64,000 nt of DNA from DATIUV01 sp049322755 (GTDB taxonomy: Bacteria > Pseudomonadota > Gammaproteobacteria > Burkholderiales > UBA6910), in NCBI GenBank assembly GCA_049322755.1, contig JBMOQX010000029.1:45124-109123 (forward strand). Direction: 5' to 3'. Numbering within the stretch: the stretch's first letter is position 1; each line of letters opens with the position of its first letter. Both the position numbers and the translations under genes were made by a program. This document shows positions 34,367-42,250 of the stretch, piece after piece. A model generated the notes under the pieces. That model was not told the origin of the DNA. It was given only the letters and a program-made list of their open reading frames with translations, and did not search any database.

Positions 34367-35386
34367 ATGACCAGTATAAATCAAAACGACGTCGCCTCCG
34401 GCCTGCCCAACTTTCGCAACCTGGGCGTGCTGGCGCGCATCCTGGCGGGGGTCAACGTGCTCGCGTTCGCTGCGGCGGTGGCGCAGGCTCCCGACCTGAG
34501 CGCCGTGGTGGCGGAGTTCGTCGGCATCTCGGTGGTGCTCCAGCCCGCGCTCATCCTGACGGTGGTGGCGCTCTACGCGCTGCAGCCGTATCTCCCGCGC
34601 TTCTCCTACCCGACCGCGGTCATCATCGTGGTGTCGGTGGCGCTGTTCGCCACCGCGGCGGTGAACCGCATGGTGGCGCTGGAGTTCACCCGGGCGGTGT
34701 CGGGCGATCTGCTGCGGCAATGGCTGTTCGGCCTCGGCGCCAGCGCCGCGCTGCTTTCCTACTTCAGCCTGCGCAACCGCGCGCTCTCTCCGGCCCTGGC
34801 CGAGGCCCGGCTGCAGGCGTTGCAGGCGCGCATCCGCCCGCATTTCCTGTTCAACAGCCTGAATGCCGTGCTCGGCATCATGCGCTCCGACCCGCGGCGC
34901 GCGGAGACCGCGCTGGAGGATCTGGCCGAGCTGTTCCGGGTGCTGATGGCGGACAACCGCAAGCTCTCCACGCTCGCGCGCGAAGTCGAGCTCACGCGCC
35001 AGTACCTGCAGATCGAGCAGCTGCGTCTGGGCCCGCGGCTGCAGGTGGACTGGCGCGTCGACGAGATGCCGGAGAACGCGCTGGTGCCGCCCCTGGTGCT
35101 GCAGCCGCTGGTGGAGAATGCCGTCTACCATGGCATCGAGCCGGCGTCCGGACCGGGCACCGTGGAGCTGTCCATCCGCCGCAGCGGCGACCAGGTGGAG
35201 GCGGTGCTGCGCAACCCCTACCAGGGCGGCGGACGCCACCACAGCGGCAACCGCATGGCGCTGGCCAACATCAAGGAACGGCTGATGCTGCACTTCGACG
35301 AGGAGGCGAGCCTCACCGTGCGCGAGGAAGGCGGCATCTACGAGGTGCGCATCGTGCTTCCCTACCTGACGGAGAACCGCGGATGA
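34367..35386 (+). CDS. LytS/AlgZ-type sensor histidine kinase
   Basis: 339 aa. Four hydrophobic helices (about 22-135) are followed by a His_kinase domain of the LytS class, with RPHFLFNSLNAVLGIM carrying the phosphorylated His near residue 159, and a minimal ATPase region (PLVLQPLVENAVYHGIEP, then GNRMALANIKERL). Such kinases pair with LytTR response regulators, and the next gene is exactly that, overlapping by 4 bp. Signal unknown; in Pseudomonas the AlgZ-AlgR pair governs alginate, pili and biofilm traits. Confidence 0.9.
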   Translation: MTSINQNDVASGLPNFRNLGVLARILAGVNVLAFAAAVAQAPDLSAVVAEFVGISVVLQPALILTVVALYALQPYLPRFSYPTAVIIVVSVALFATAAVNRMVALEFTRAVSGDLLRQWLFGLGASAALLSYFSLRNRALSPALAEARLQALQARIRPHFLFNSLNAVLGIMRSDPRRAETALEDLAELFRVLMADNRKLSTLAREVELTRQYLQIEQLRLGPRLQVDWRVDEMPENALVPPLVLQPLVENAVYHGIEPASGPGTVELSIRRSGDQVEAVLRNPYQGGGRHHSGNRMALANIKERLMLHFDEEASLTVREEGGIYEVRIVLPYLTENRG

Positions 35387-36150
35387 GCGCGGACGAACAC
35401 GCATTGCGGGTGTTGATCGTCGACGACGAGCAGCCGGCGCGGGCGCGCCTGCGGGACCTGCTCGCCGACTGCGCGAGCAAGATGCCGCTGGAGCTGGTGG
35501 GCGAGGCCGCCAACGGCCTGGAGGCGCTCAAGCTGCTGGAAGAGCGCGAGGCCGACGTGGTGCTGCTGGACATCCGCATGCCGGAGATGGACGGCATCGA
35601 GCTCGCCCAGCACCTGACCAAGCTGCCGGATCCGCCGGCCATCATCTTCACCACCGCCTACGACGCCTACGCGCTGCAGGCGTTCGACGTGCACGCGCTC
35701 GACTACCTGCTCAAGCCGGTGCGCCTGGGCCGCCTGTTCGACGCCCTCACCCGCGCGCGCTCGGTGACGCCGCTGCGCATCGAGATCCTGCAGCAGCTCT
35801 CGCGCCGGCCGCGCGGGCACCTGTCGATCCAGGAGCGCGGCAAGGTCCACCTGATCCCGGTGGACACGGTGCTCTACCTCAAGGCCGAGCTCAAGTACGT
35901 CACCGTGTGCACCGCCGAGCGCGAGTACCTGATCGAGGAGTCGCTGTCAAAGATGGAGGAGGAATTCAGCGACCGCTTCCTGCGCATTCACCGCAACTGC
36001 CTGGTGGCCAAGGACGCGGTCGCCGGGTTCGAGAGGATCATCGGCGGCGAGAGCGACGGCCACTGGGCGGTGGTGATCAAGCAGCGCGACGAGCGGCTGC
36101 CGGTGTCGCGCCGGCAGTGGGCCTCGGTGAAAGCCCTGATCGACCGCTAG
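35383..36150 (+). CDS. LytR/AlgR-type response regulator
   Basis: 255 aa. The receiver domain (about 8-125) has acidic residues at VDDEQ, the phosphoacceptor Asp63 in LLDIRMPEMDG and the conserved Lys in LLKPVRLG. The C-terminal LytTR DNA-binding domain (about 148-250) shows VLYLKAELKYVTV and FLRIHRNCLV. ATG 35383 overlaps the kinase stop codon. Target promoters cannot be read here; AlgR-like regulators bind paired repeats upstream of exopolysaccharide or pilus genes. Confidence 0.92.
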   Translation: MSADEHALRVLIVDDEQPARARLRDLLADCASKMPLELVGEAANGLEALKLLEEREADVVLLDIRMPEMDGIELAQHLTKLPDPPAIIFTTAYDAYALQAFDVHALDYLLKPVRLGRLFDALTRARSVTPLRIEILQQLSRRPRGHLSIQERGKVHLIPVDTVLYLKAELKYVTVCTAEREYLIEESLSKMEEEFSDRFLRIHRNCLVAKDAVAGFERIIGGESDGHWAVVIKQRDERLPVSRRQWASVKALIDR

Positions 36151-36236
36151 CCAGCGCGCCGGGGTGCCCGCCCCGGATGCCGCGGTCGCCGGCGGCGCGG
36201 GATGCGCGCCCGCATCCGGCCGCGCGCCGCCCTCCG

Positions 36237-36629
36237 CTATTCCGGCGGCGACACCCACAGCGTCAGTCCCTGCACGCGTACGATCCGCGCCGCTGCGCCC
36301 GGCCGCAGCAGGCGGCGCTGGCCGGGCTCGGCGCGCGCTCGCCAGCGCTCCCCGTTGATCTGCACGTAGCCGGTGACCGCGCCGTCGCCGTCGTCGTCGA
36401 AGTCGCTGATGACGGTGGCTTCACGGCCGCGCAGCGTCTCGGTGCCGGTGCGCGCCGGAATGCGCGACGCCAGGTGATGGAGCGTCAGCTCGCTGACGAT
36501 GAACACCGTCGCCGCCGCCGCCAGGCGGTAGGACAGCGGCAGGTCGAGGAGGAAGAACGCAGCCACCGCCAGCGCGCCGGAGAACGGCAGCGCCAGGAGC
36601 AGCAGGGTCACGCGGTGCTTCAGCGTCAT
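36237..36629 (-). CDS. NfeD-like membrane protein (short form)
   Basis: 130 aa. Two N-terminal hydrophobic helices (about 8-28 and 33-52) lead to an OB-fold C-terminal domain (about 60-128) with GREATVISDF, GYVQINGERWRARAEP and the terminal ARIVRVQGLTLWVSP typical of NfeD C-domains. Short NfeD proteins usually partner with SPFH/stomatin proteins in membrane organisation; no such partner gene is adjacent. It stands alone, leftward, after the regulator gene. Confidence 0.82.
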   Translation of the reverse strand: MTLKHRVTLLLLALPFSGALAVAAFFLLDLPLSYRLAAAATVFIVSELTLHHLASRIPARTGTETLRGREATVISDFDDDGDGAVTGYVQINGERWRARAEPGQRRLLRPGAAARIVRVQGLTLWVSPPE

Positions 36630-36731
36630 GGCGATGGGTCGGCGCGCTCGGAAAACCTGCCGGATGGTCTGGGCGGCATCAGCCGGTTAGGCCGCCCGCC
36701 GCCCGCCCCGGTTCCGGCCGCCTGCCGCCGG

Positions 36732-38006
36732 CTAGGCGGAGAAGACGATGTTGCCGCCCACCAGGGAGTAGCGCACCCGGCCCGGGACCTCGTAGCCGGC
36801 GAACGGCGTGTTGCGGCTCTGGCTGCGCAGTTCGGCCGGGATGACCCGCCACGCCGCCGCCGGGTCGAAGACGCAGACGTCGGCGGCCGCGCCCGGCGCC
36901 AGGTGGCCGGCGTCGATGCCCAGCACCCGCGCCGGATCTGCGGTGATGCGGGCGATGGCCTGGGGCAGCGGGACGGCGGCCGCCTCGGCCCATTTGAGCG
37001 CCATCGGCAGCAGCAGCTCGACGCCCACCGCGCCCGGCTGCGCCTCGCCGAAAGGCAGTTGCTTGGCGTCGTCGTCCACCGGCGCGTGGTCGGAGCACAG
37101 CGCGTCGATGACGCCGCTCTTGAGCGCCGCCTGGAGCGCGTCGCGGTCGCGCAGGGTGCGCAGCGGAGGCGTCAGGCGGCAGTTGCTGTCGAAGTAGCCG
37201 ATGTCCATCACCGACAGGTGCAGGTGGTTGATGGAAACGTCGCACGTCACCGGCAGTCCTTCCGCCTTGGCGGCGGCCACCAGCGCCAGCGAATCGGCCT
37301 GGGAGATCCGGCACAGATGCACGCGGGCGCCGGTCTCGCGCGCCAGCGTGAGGATGCGTGCCACCTCCAGCGGCTCCGACACCGCGGGAATCGGCGGCAG
37401 GCCGAGCCGGGACGCGACCTCGCTGTCGTGGGCGACACCGCTCTCCGCCAGGAACGCGTCGTCGGCCCGCAGCCAGACCGCGAATCCGAACGTGGCGGCG
37501 TATTGCAGCGCGCGGTACAGCACCAGGGTGTTGGTGAGGGGCGCATCGGCCTGGGAGAAGCCGACGCAGCCGGCGTGGGTCAGCTCGGCCATTTCGGTGA
37601 GACGCTCGCCCCGGAGCTGCTGGGTCAGCGCCCCCACCGGATAGACATGGGCCAGGTTCAGCAGCCGCGCCCGGTGCTTGAGCATCTCCACCAGGCCGGG
37701 CTCGTCCAGCGGGGGGTCGGTGTCGGGCGGGCACGCGAGGCTGGTGACGCCACCGGCCACCGCGGCGTTGAGCTCGGACTGCAAGGTCGCCTTGTACTCG
37801 AAACCCGGTTCCCGCAGCCGCGCGGCCAGATCCACCAGGCCGGGGCACACCACCAGCCCGGTGGCATCGATCACGCGCTCGGGCGTGTAGCCGGCGGGCG
37901 CCTTGCCGGTCCCGGCGACCTTGCCGTCGGCGAGGAACAGGTCGCGCCGGGCGTCGACACCGTGAGCGGGGTCGACCAGCCGTCCGTTCTTGATGTGGAT
38001 GCGCAT
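36732..38006 (-). CDS. pyrC': Non-catalytic dihydroorotase homologue (PyrC')
   Basis: 424 aa amidohydrolase-fold protein that starts like class I dihydroorotase but has lost metal ligands. Where active enzymes have DxHxHxREPG this protein has DLAARLREPG (59-68), so both His of the HxH motif are Ala61 and Arg63. HLCRIS and SINHLHLS also replace ligand histidines, while the late Asp in CSDHAP is kept. In Pseudomonas and relatives such inactive PyrC' proteins are structural partners of aspartate transcarbamoylase. It lies 16 bp after pyrB, consistent with that role. An active pyrC must exist elsewhere. Confidence 0.9.
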   Translation of the reverse strand: MRIHIKNGRLVDPAHGVDARRDLFLADGKVAGTGKAPAGYTPERVIDATGLVVCPGLVDLAARLREPGFEYKATLQSELNAAVAGGVTSLACPPDTDPPLDEPGLVEMLKHRARLLNLAHVYPVGALTQQLRGERLTEMAELTHAGCVGFSQADAPLTNTLVLYRALQYAATFGFAVWLRADDAFLAESGVAHDSEVASRLGLPPIPAVSEPLEVARILTLARETGARVHLCRISQADSLALVAAAKAEGLPVTCDVSINHLHLSVMDIGYFDSNCRLTPPLRTLRDRDALQAALKSGVIDALCSDHAPVDDDAKQLPFGEAQPGAVGVELLLPMALKWAEAAAVPLPQAIARITADPARVLGIDAGHLAPGAAADVCVFDPAAAWRVIPAELRSQSRNTPFAGYEVPGRVRYSLVGGNIVFSA

Positions 38007-38022
38007 GCCCGCTTTCCGCCGC

Positions 38023-38991
38023 CTAGGCTGCCGCGGGCTCGCGGCCCCCGCCCAGCAGGCTCATCACCGCCATGCGCACCGCGATGCCGAAGCGCACCTG
38101 CGGCAGGATCACCGACTGGGCGCCGTCGGCGACGCTGGAGTCGATCTCGACGCCGCGGTTCATGGGCCCGGGGTGCAGCACGATGGCATCGGGCTTCGCC
38201 AGGCGCAGCTTCTCCAGCGTCAGCCCGTAGTACTTGAAGTACTCCTGCGGGCTCGGCAGGAACGATCCCACCATGCGCTCGTTTTGCAGCCGCAGCATCA
38301 GCACCACGTCCACGTCTTTCAGCCCGGCGCTCATGTCGTGGTAGACATGCACGCCCATGCGCTCCACGTCCTTGGGCAGCAGCGTTCTGGGCCCGATCAC
38401 CCGCAGCTCCGGCACCCCCAGCGTGGTCAGGGCGTGGATCTGGGAGCGCGCCACCCGCGAGTGCAGGACATCGCCGACGATCGCCACGGTCAGGGCATGG
38501 AAGCCGCCCTTGTAGTGGCGGATGGTGTACATGTCCAGCAGCGCCTGGGTGGGGTGGGCGTGGCGGCCGTCGCCGGCGTTGATCACCGAGATCCCCGGCC
38601 GCACATGGCGGGCAATGAGATGCGCGGCGCCGGACTGGGCATGCCGGACGACGAACATGTCCGCCTGCATCGCCGAGAGGTTGTCCACCGTGTCGAGGAT
38701 GGTCTCGCCCTTGGTCTGGGACGAGGTGGCGATGGCCAGGTTGACCACGTCGGCCGACAGGCGCTTGGCGGCGATCTCGAAGGTGGTGCGGGTGCGGGTG
38801 GAGGGCTCGAAGAACAGGTTGAAGATCGCCTTGCCGCGCAGCAGCGGGACTTTCTTCACTTCCCGCTCGGTCACCCCGACGAAGGAGTCGGCGGTGTCCA
38901 GGATCTGATGGAGAATGGCAGCGGGCAGCCCTTCGATGGTGAGCAGGTGCTGGAGCGCACCCTCGGCGGTCAGCTGCGGGTTGGTGGGCAT
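38023..38991 (-). CDS. pyrB: Aspartate carbamoyltransferase catalytic subunit
   Basis: 322 aa. It catalyses carbamoyl phosphate plus aspartate to carbamoyl aspartate, the committed step of pyrimidine synthesis. The carbamoyl-phosphate loop FEPSTRTRTTFE (about 58-69) and HPTQALLDMY (about 145-154) are intact, as is VLHPGPMNRGVEID near the C-terminus. It lies between pyrR and pyrC' in one leftward operon (56 bp and 16 bp gaps). With the inactive PyrC' it should form the large class A-type ATCase complex. Confidence 0.95.
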   Translation of the reverse strand: MPTNPQLTAEGALQHLLTIEGLPAAILHQILDTADSFVGVTEREVKKVPLLRGKAIFNLFFEPSTRTRTTFEIAAKRLSADVVNLAIATSSQTKGETILDTVDNLSAMQADMFVVRHAQSGAAHLIARHVRPGISVINAGDGRHAHPTQALLDMYTIRHYKGGFHALTVAIVGDVLHSRVARSQIHALTTLGVPELRVIGPRTLLPKDVERMGVHVYHDMSAGLKDVDVVLMLRLQNERMVGSFLPSPQEYFKYYGLTLEKLRLAKPDAIVLHPGPMNRGVEIDSSVADGAQSVILPQVRFGIAVRMAVMSLLGGGREPAAA

Positions 38992-39046
38992 CGGCGCGGG
39001 GGAATTTTCGGGATTTTAGAGAATCGTCCCGCGCTTTCCAAGGAAA

Positions 39047-39556
39047 TCAGCCGGGCGGGGGGTCGAGTTCGAGCCGGAGCATGCCGGCGTCGTCGCGTTT
39101 GAGGCTGATCAGCCGGTCCGCCGGCGCCTCCACCTGCGCGGCCACGAACTGGGCGCAGATTGGCAGCTGGCGGCCGCCGCGGTCCAGCAGCGCCGCCAGC
39201 CGGATGCGCCCCGGGCGGCCGTAATCGAACAGCTCGTTCAGGGCGGCGCGGATGGTGCGCCCGGTGTAGAGCACGTCGTCCACCAGGATGATGTCGCGGG
39301 CGTTCACGTCGAACTCGATGGAGGATCGGCGCACCTCGCGCGGCAGGCCGCGCTGCTGATAGTCGTCGCGATAGAACGAGACGTCCAGGGTGCCCAGGGG
39401 GTGGCGGATGCCGAGCTCGGCGTGCAGGCGTTCGGCGAGCCAGACGCCGCCGGTGTAGATGCCCACCAGGGCGGTGTTGCCGTCCACCGCGCCGCGCATC
39501 TGGCGGGCGAGCGTCGCGAGCAGTTCGTCGACTCCCGGCAGTTCCTGGAAGGTCAT
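39047..39556 (-). CDS. pyrR: PyrR bifunctional pyr regulator / uracil phosphoribosyltransferase
   Basis: 169 aa, close to the family's usual 170-180. The PRPP-binding motif DIILVDDVLYTGRTIR lies at about 87-102. In Firmicutes PyrR is an RNA-binding attenuator; in Proteobacteria the homologue next to pyrB probably retains phosphoribosyltransferase activity, and its regulatory role is less clear. No obvious PyrR-binding loop was found in the short pyrR-pyrB gap. It is preceded 33 bp upstream by ruvX. Confidence 0.9.
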   Translation of the reverse strand: MTFQELPGVDELLATLARQMRGAVDGNTALVGIYTGGVWLAERLHAELGIRHPLGTLDVSFYRDDYQQRGLPREVRRSSIEFDVNARDIILVDDVLYTGRTIRAALNELFDYGRPGRIRLAALLDRGGRQLPICAQFVAAQVEAPADRLISLKRDDAGMLRLELDPPPG

Positions 39557-39589
39557 GGCCGTCGCCAGTCGGGAAAAAGCGGCATTCTA

Positions 39590-40045
39590 TCAAGGCTCGC
39601 GGGCCAGATGCGGTGCGCTGAAATAGGTCTCCAGGATGACCTTGGCGGCGTGGCGGTCCAGCTCGCGGCGCCGTTCGGCGGCCTTCCCGCGGGAGCGTCC
39701 GAGCGCGCGCTCCGCTTCCCACGACGACAGGCGCTCGTCCACCAGCCGCACCGGCAGCCGGAAGCGCTCGCGCAGGCGGCGCGCGAAGCGTTCCGCCTGC
39801 CGCGCCACCGGGTGCGGCTCGGCGCCGTCGCGGGTCGGAACGCCGACCACCAGCAGCTCGGGCCGCCATTCGGCGACCACCGCCGCGATCGCCTCCCAGC
39901 GCGGCTCCGCGGCCGGCTCCTCGATCGTCACCAGCGGATGGGCGGCGCCCAGGGTTCCGGTGCCGACGGCGATGCCGATGCGGCGCTCGCCGAAGTCGAA
40001 CCCCAGCACGGTGCCCGGGGGCGAAGCCCGTGGGTCGAGAGCCAT
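39590..40045 (-). CDS. ruvX: Putative Holliday junction resolvase / pre-16S rRNA nuclease YqgF
   Basis: 151 aa RNase H-fold protein. GFDFGERRIGIAVG near the N-terminus holds the first catalytic Asp, VGVPTRDG and LVDERLSSWEAE the second acidic residue, and DRHAAKVILETY the C-terminal Asp. In E. coli YqgF processes the 5' end of 16S rRNA. ATG 40045 is chosen by homology; no good ribosome binding site is visible, so coupling to the upstream yqgE gene 35 bp away is likely. The yqgE-ruvX-pyrR-pyrB order is a conserved proteobacterial cluster. Confidence 0.9.
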   Translation of the reverse strand: MALDPRASPPGTVLGFDFGERRIGIAVGTGTLGAAHPLVTIEEPAAEPRWEAIAAVVAEWRPELLVVGVPTRDGAEPHPVARQAERFARRLRERFRLPVRLVDERLSSWEAERALGRSRGKAAERRRELDRHAAKVILETYFSAPHLAREP

Positions 40046-40080
40046 GAAGGAGGAAACCGGAGCGCCGGGGCCGGCCGCCG

Positions 40081-40641
40081 TCAGGCGTGGCCGGCGTCCT
40101 CGGACAGATTGGCGAAGTCGATGCCCAGCAGTTCCATCGCCGCCGGCAGCCGCTCCTCGGCCGGCAGGTCGAAGATCACGTCGGGCCGCGCGCTCACGGT
40201 GAGCCAGGCGTTCTGGGAGATCTCCTGCTCCAGCTGTCCCGGCGCCCACCCGGCGTAGCCCAGGGTCACCAGCATGTGGTGCGGCCCCTCGCCGCGCCCG
40301 ACCGCCTGCAGGATGTCCTTGGAAGTGGTGAGGCCGATGTCGTCCCGCACCGGCATGGTGGATTGCCAGCCGCCGACCGGACGGTGCAGCACGAAACCGC
40401 GGTCCATCTGTACCGGGCCGCCGAACAGCACCGGCATGCGGCGCAGCTCGATGGGCTCCAGCGTCACGCTGATCTGTTCGAACAGCGACTGCAGCGTCAT
40501 GTCGATGGGCCGGTTGATGACCAGGCCCAGCGCGCCCTGGTCGTTGTGCTCGCAGACGTAGGTGAGCGTCCTGGCAAAATACGGATCGGCCATGTTGGGC
40601 ATGGCGATCAGAAAATGATGCGTCAGGTTGATCGACGGCAT
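40081..40641 (-). CDS. yqgE: YqgE/AlgH family protein (UPF0301)
   Basis: 186 aa, standard family length. HHFLIAMPNMADPYFARTL at the start, LGLVINRP at about 40-47 and LFGGPVQMDRGFVLH are the family signatures. The biochemical role is unknown; the Pseudomonas homologue AlgH influences alginate and other traits. ATG 40641 has AGGACC just upstream. It heads the leftward operon yqgE-ruvX-pyrR-pyrB-pyrC' and is divergent from photolyase. Confidence 0.92.
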   Translation of the reverse strand: MPSINLTHHFLIAMPNMADPYFARTLTYVCEHNDQGALGLVINRPIDMTLQSLFEQISVTLEPIELRRMPVLFGGPVQMDRGFVLHRPVGGWQSTMPVRDDIGLTTSKDILQAVGRGEGPHHMLVTLGYAGWAPGQLEQEISQNAWLTVSARPDVIFDLPAEERLPAAMELLGIDFANLSEDAGHA

Positions 40642-40705
40642 GGTCCTATTGTAATCCCCCGATTCCGGCCACCACAATTTGCCCCTTTGGCCAGGTGACA
40701 GCGAA

Positions 40706-42148
40706 ATGACCAAGCGCTACGCCGCCGCCCTCATGTGGTTCCGCCGCGATCTGCGCGCCGGGGACAACGCCGCGCTGTTCCACGCGCTCGAGGCCGGCGC
40801 GCGCGTGTACTGCGTATTTGTATTCGACACCGAAATCCTGGACGAATTGCCGTCCCGGGACGACCGGCGCGTGGAGTTCATCTGGGAGAGCCTGGGCGAG
40901 CTCGACGCCGCGCTCGTCCGCCTCGGCGGCGGGCTCACCGTGCTGCACGGCCGGGCGCGGGACGAGATCCCCGCGCTGGCGGCGCGCCTCGGGGCGGGGG
41001 CGGTGTTCAGCAACCGCGACTACGAGCCCGCGGCCATCGCGCGCGACCGCGCCGTGGCCGCACGCCTCGAGGCCGACGGGCGCGACTTCTACGGCTACAA
41101 GGACCAGGTGGTGTTCGACACCGACGAGGTGCTGACCCAGGACGGGCGGCCGTTCTCGGTGTTCACGCCCTACAAGAGCGCGTGGCTCAGGCGCCTGGAG
41201 CCGTTCCACCTCAAGCCGTACCCGGTGATGCGTCATGCGGACGCGTTGGCGCCGGCCGCGGAGCGCCGCCTGCCGCCGCTGGAGGGCATCGGCTTTCGCC
41301 GCACCAATCTGCGCGCGCTGCAGCTTCCCGCCGGCGCCACCGGCGGGGCGCGGCTGCTGGCGGACTTCGGATCCCGCATCGACGCCTACGGCGAGCGGCG
41401 CGACTTCCCGGCGCTGAAGGGGCCCTCGTACCTCTCGGTGCACCTGCGCTTCGGCACCCTCTCCATCCGCCAAGCCGCCGCATTCGCCCGCGAGCGCGCC
41501 GGCGAGGGCGCCGCCGGGTGGCTCTCGGAACTGATCTGGCGCGAGTTCTACAGCCAGATCCTCTATCACCATCCGCGCGTGGTGGAGCGCGCGTTCAAGC
41601 CCGAGTACGACGCCATCCGCTGGCCCGACGATCCGGAGAAGTTCGCCGCCTGGCGCGAGGCGCGCACCGGCTATCCGCTGGTGGACGCCGCGATGCGCCA
41701 GATCAACGCCACCGGCTACATGCACAACCGGCTGCGCATGGTGGCCGCCTCGTTCCTGGTGAAGGACCTGCACGTCGACTGGCGGCGCGGGGAGAAGTAT
41801 TTCGCGGACCACCTGATCGACTACGACCTCGCCTCCAACAACGGCGGCTGGCAGTGGGCGGCGTCCACCGGCTGCGATGCACAGCCCTATTTCCGCATCT
41901 TCAACCCGGTGTCGCAGTCGCGGAAGTTCGACCCGGAGGGACAGTTCATCCGCCGCTACCTGCCGGAGCTGGCCGGCTGCGACGCGAAGCGGATCCACGC
42001 GCCGTGGGAGATGAATCGGGGGGAGCAGGAACGCGCCGGCGTGATCATCGGCCGCGACTACCCCGCGCCCATCGTCGACCACGACGCCGCCCGCAAACGG
42101 ACGCTGGAGCTCTACGCCGTGGCGCGGGGAAAGGCGAAAGGCGCTTAA
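40706..42148 (+). CDS. phrB: Deoxyribodipyrimidine photolyase
   Basis: 480 aa class I CPD photolyase that splits UV-induced pyrimidine dimers using FADH- and light. The N-terminal antenna domain starts LMWFRRDLRAGDN; the FAD domain shows ELIWREFYSQIL, GYPLVDAAMRQINATGYMHN, RMVAASFLVKDL and DYDLASNNGGWQWAASTGCDAQPYFRIFNP (tryptophan electron chain region), quoted here in part as landmarks at about 285-410. ATG 40706 fits the family start (MTKRYAAALMWFRRDLR). It converges on phaC across a palindromic repeat. Confidence 0.95.
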   Translation: MTKRYAAALMWFRRDLRAGDNAALFHALEAGARVYCVFVFDTEILDELPSRDDRRVEFIWESLGELDAALVRLGGGLTVLHGRARDEIPALAARLGAGAVFSNRDYEPAAIARDRAVAARLEADGRDFYGYKDQVVFDTDEVLTQDGRPFSVFTPYKSAWLRRLEPFHLKPYPVMRHADALAPAAERRLPPLEGIGFRRTNLRALQLPAGATGGARLLADFGSRIDAYGERRDFPALKGPSYLSVHLRFGTLSIRQAAAFARERAGEGAAGWLSELIWREFYSQILYHHPRVVERAFKPEYDAIRWPDDPEKFAAWREARTGYPLVDAAMRQINATGYMHNRLRMVAASFLVKDLHVDWRRGEKYFADHLIDYDLASNNGGWQWAASTGCDAQPYFRIFNPVSQSRKFDPEGQFIRRYLPELAGCDAKRIHAPWEMNRGEQERAGVIIGRDYPAPIVDHDAARKRTLELYAVARGKAKGA

Positions 42149-42234
42149 CCGCCAAGGACGCAAAGGGCGCGAAGAACAGGAATTAACTGCCGCCTGTTTG
42201 CGCGTCCTTTGTGTCCTTCGCCTCCTTGGCGGTT
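42147..42234. repeat. Long imperfect palindrome between phrB and phaC
   Basis: The left arm begins AACCGCCAAGGACGCAAAGG (42147) and the right arm ends with CTCCTTGGCGGTT (42234). The outer 12 bp pair perfectly and pairing continues with few mismatches for about 35 bp. Each arm contains internally repeated units of the type GACGCAAAGG. It starts inside the phrB stop codon and lies between convergent genes, where it could act as a bidirectional terminator. Similar sequence is common in intergenic regions of many Proteobacteria. Confidence 0.75.
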
Positions 42235-42250
42235 CGATAATCGCCTGTGC

